The notes beneath the pieces are model-generated. The model made no database searches and was not told the DNA's origin. It saw nothing but the letters and a program-made list of their open reading frames with translations. 6,410 nucleotides of DNA from Halovenus sp. GTDB taxonomy: Archaea; Halobacteriota; Halobacteria; Halobacteriales; Haloarculaceae. Position 1 is the first letter of the stretch. Every line of letters starts with the position of its first letter. The position numbers and the translations under genes were made by a program. Location: the NCBI GenBank assembly GCA_003551265.1, contig PUMG01000007.1, forward strand, positions 1-6,410, given 5' to 3'. Positions 5,667-6,410 of the stretch are shown piece after piece.

Positions 5667-6410
5667 CAGATTCGACGCGCACGCCGTCGGTGTCGAGTTC
5701 TGTACGGAATGCCTCTTCACACCCTGGTGTGTACTCGAGGGCTGTCAGCGTCTCCGGGGTCTCATCCAGCGCGACGATACAGCCACCACCGCCCGCACCG
5801 GTCAGTTTCGCACCGAGTGCACCGGCGTCGCGGGCCGCCCAGACCATCGAATCCAGCGACCGCGAGGAAACTCCGAGCGCTGAAAGCAGCCCGTGGTTGA
5901 AGTTCATGAGACGACCGATCTCTTCCAGGTTCCCGTCTGCGAGTGCGCGCTCACCGTTTCTGACGATATCACCGACCGTTTCGACGGTGTCCGCTGCGAA
6001 GTCGTAGCGCTCGCGGAGTTCGCGGACACCCGCGACGAGCACACCTGTATCGCCTGCACCGCCGTCGTATCCGATGACGAACGGCAGGTCGGGTGCGGCT
6101 ATCTTCTGGCTGGTCTTCCCTTCGACTCTGACCGCCCCACCCATCGTCGAACAGAACGTATCCGCTCGTGAGGCCTGTCCGTCCTGGACGGCGTACTCTA
6201 CCTGATACGCCCGCTCAGCAATCTCCTCGCGAGGAAGTTCGACACCGAGTACGCGTGTCGCTGCGTCGATTGCAGCGACGACGACTGCGGCCGACGAACC
6301 CAGCCCAGCACCCAGCGGAATGTCACTCTCGACTGTGAGTGCAAACCCAGCACCTGGGGCGTCTGCAGCATCTCTGGCCTGCTTGACCGCCTGCTCGACG
6401 TAGCCGATAG
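5662..6410 (-). CDS. mvk: Mevalonate kinase, 5' end beyond the window
   Basis: A GHMP-superfamily kinase that phosphorylates mevalonate at C5 with ATP, the first committed kinase step of the mevalonate pathway. The visible 248 codons lack roughly the first 70-85 residues; the frame is open to the right edge. In visible numbering, the ATP-binding motif is PLGAGLGSSAA (31-41). ASRADTFCSTMGG (79-91) contains the probable catalytic aspartate D83, the equivalent of the mevalonate-kinase loop rather than the phosphomevalonate decarboxylase version. NFNHGLLSALGVSS (169-182) is typical of mevalonate kinases, and KLTGAGGGGC (201-210) is the third GHMP motif. The lid and active-site residues seem intact. 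ipk follows after 6 nt, so the two form an operon whose promoter lies outside the window. Homoserine or other GHMP kinases are less likely given the ipk neighbour. Confidence 0.93.
   Translation of the reverse strand, partial: IGYVEQAVKQARDAADAPGAGFALTVESDIPLGAGLGSSAAVVVAAIDAATRVLGVELPREEIAERAYQVEYAVQDGQASRADTFCSTMGGAVRVEGKTSQKIAAPDLPFVIGYDGGAGDTGVLVAGVRELRERYDFAADTVETVGDIVRNGERALADGNLEEIGRLMNFNHGLLSALGVSSRSLDSMVWAARDAGALGAKLTGAGGGGCIVALDETPETLTALEYTPGCEEAFRTELDTDGVRVESG

Overview
The window looks like chromosomal DNA from a halophilic archaeon (class Halobacteria). The evidence is a GC-rich sequence, acidic Asp/Glu-rich proteins, archaeal TATA-like promoters, a gene that appears to be leaderless, GGTGA/AGGAGG ribosome-binding sites, and archaeal-type isoprenoid enzymes. 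The genus cannot be named from the sequence alone. Almost everything is read from the minus strand, so the biological order runs from the right edge to the left.

Right part (4888-6410): the 3' three-quarters of a mevalonate kinase gene (mvk), cut by the window edge, is followed after 6 nt by isopentenyl phosphate kinase (ipk). Together they point to the archaeal variant of the mevalonate pathway, in which phosphomevalonate is decarboxylated first and isopentenyl phosphate is then phosphorylated to IPP. A 154-bp gap follows (4734-4887). It holds two inverted-repeat structures and a promoter.

Middle (3750-4733): an apparently leaderless gene for an unrecognised protein with two membrane helices and a long acidic, probably disordered tail of about 240 residues. 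After a 260-bp gap (3490-3749) with its own promoter and a GC-rich, start-codon-free, hairpin-filled leader comes an archaeal RNase J (rnj). The type I polyprenyl diphosphate synthase gene (idsA, probably GGPP synthase) overlaps the rnj stop by 4 nt. mvk, ipk and idsA together supply the C20 chains of archaeal ether lipids, while RNase J is an RNA-decay enzyme embedded in the same cluster.

Left part (1-1105): a hairpin plus U-rich/TATA-like element follows idsA. Then come a 73-residue acidic orphan protein and a 202-residue class I SAM-dependent methyltransferase, both with strong Shine-Dalgarno sites. At the far left, a short in-frame stretch on the plus strand looks like the C-terminus of a convergent gene, with weaker codon bias than the cluster. 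No tRNA, rRNA, CRISPR array, complete insertion sequence or recognised defence system was found. Most of the window is housekeeping. The parts most worth following up are the RNase J leader, the membrane/acidic-tail protein and the regulatory hairpins between genes.
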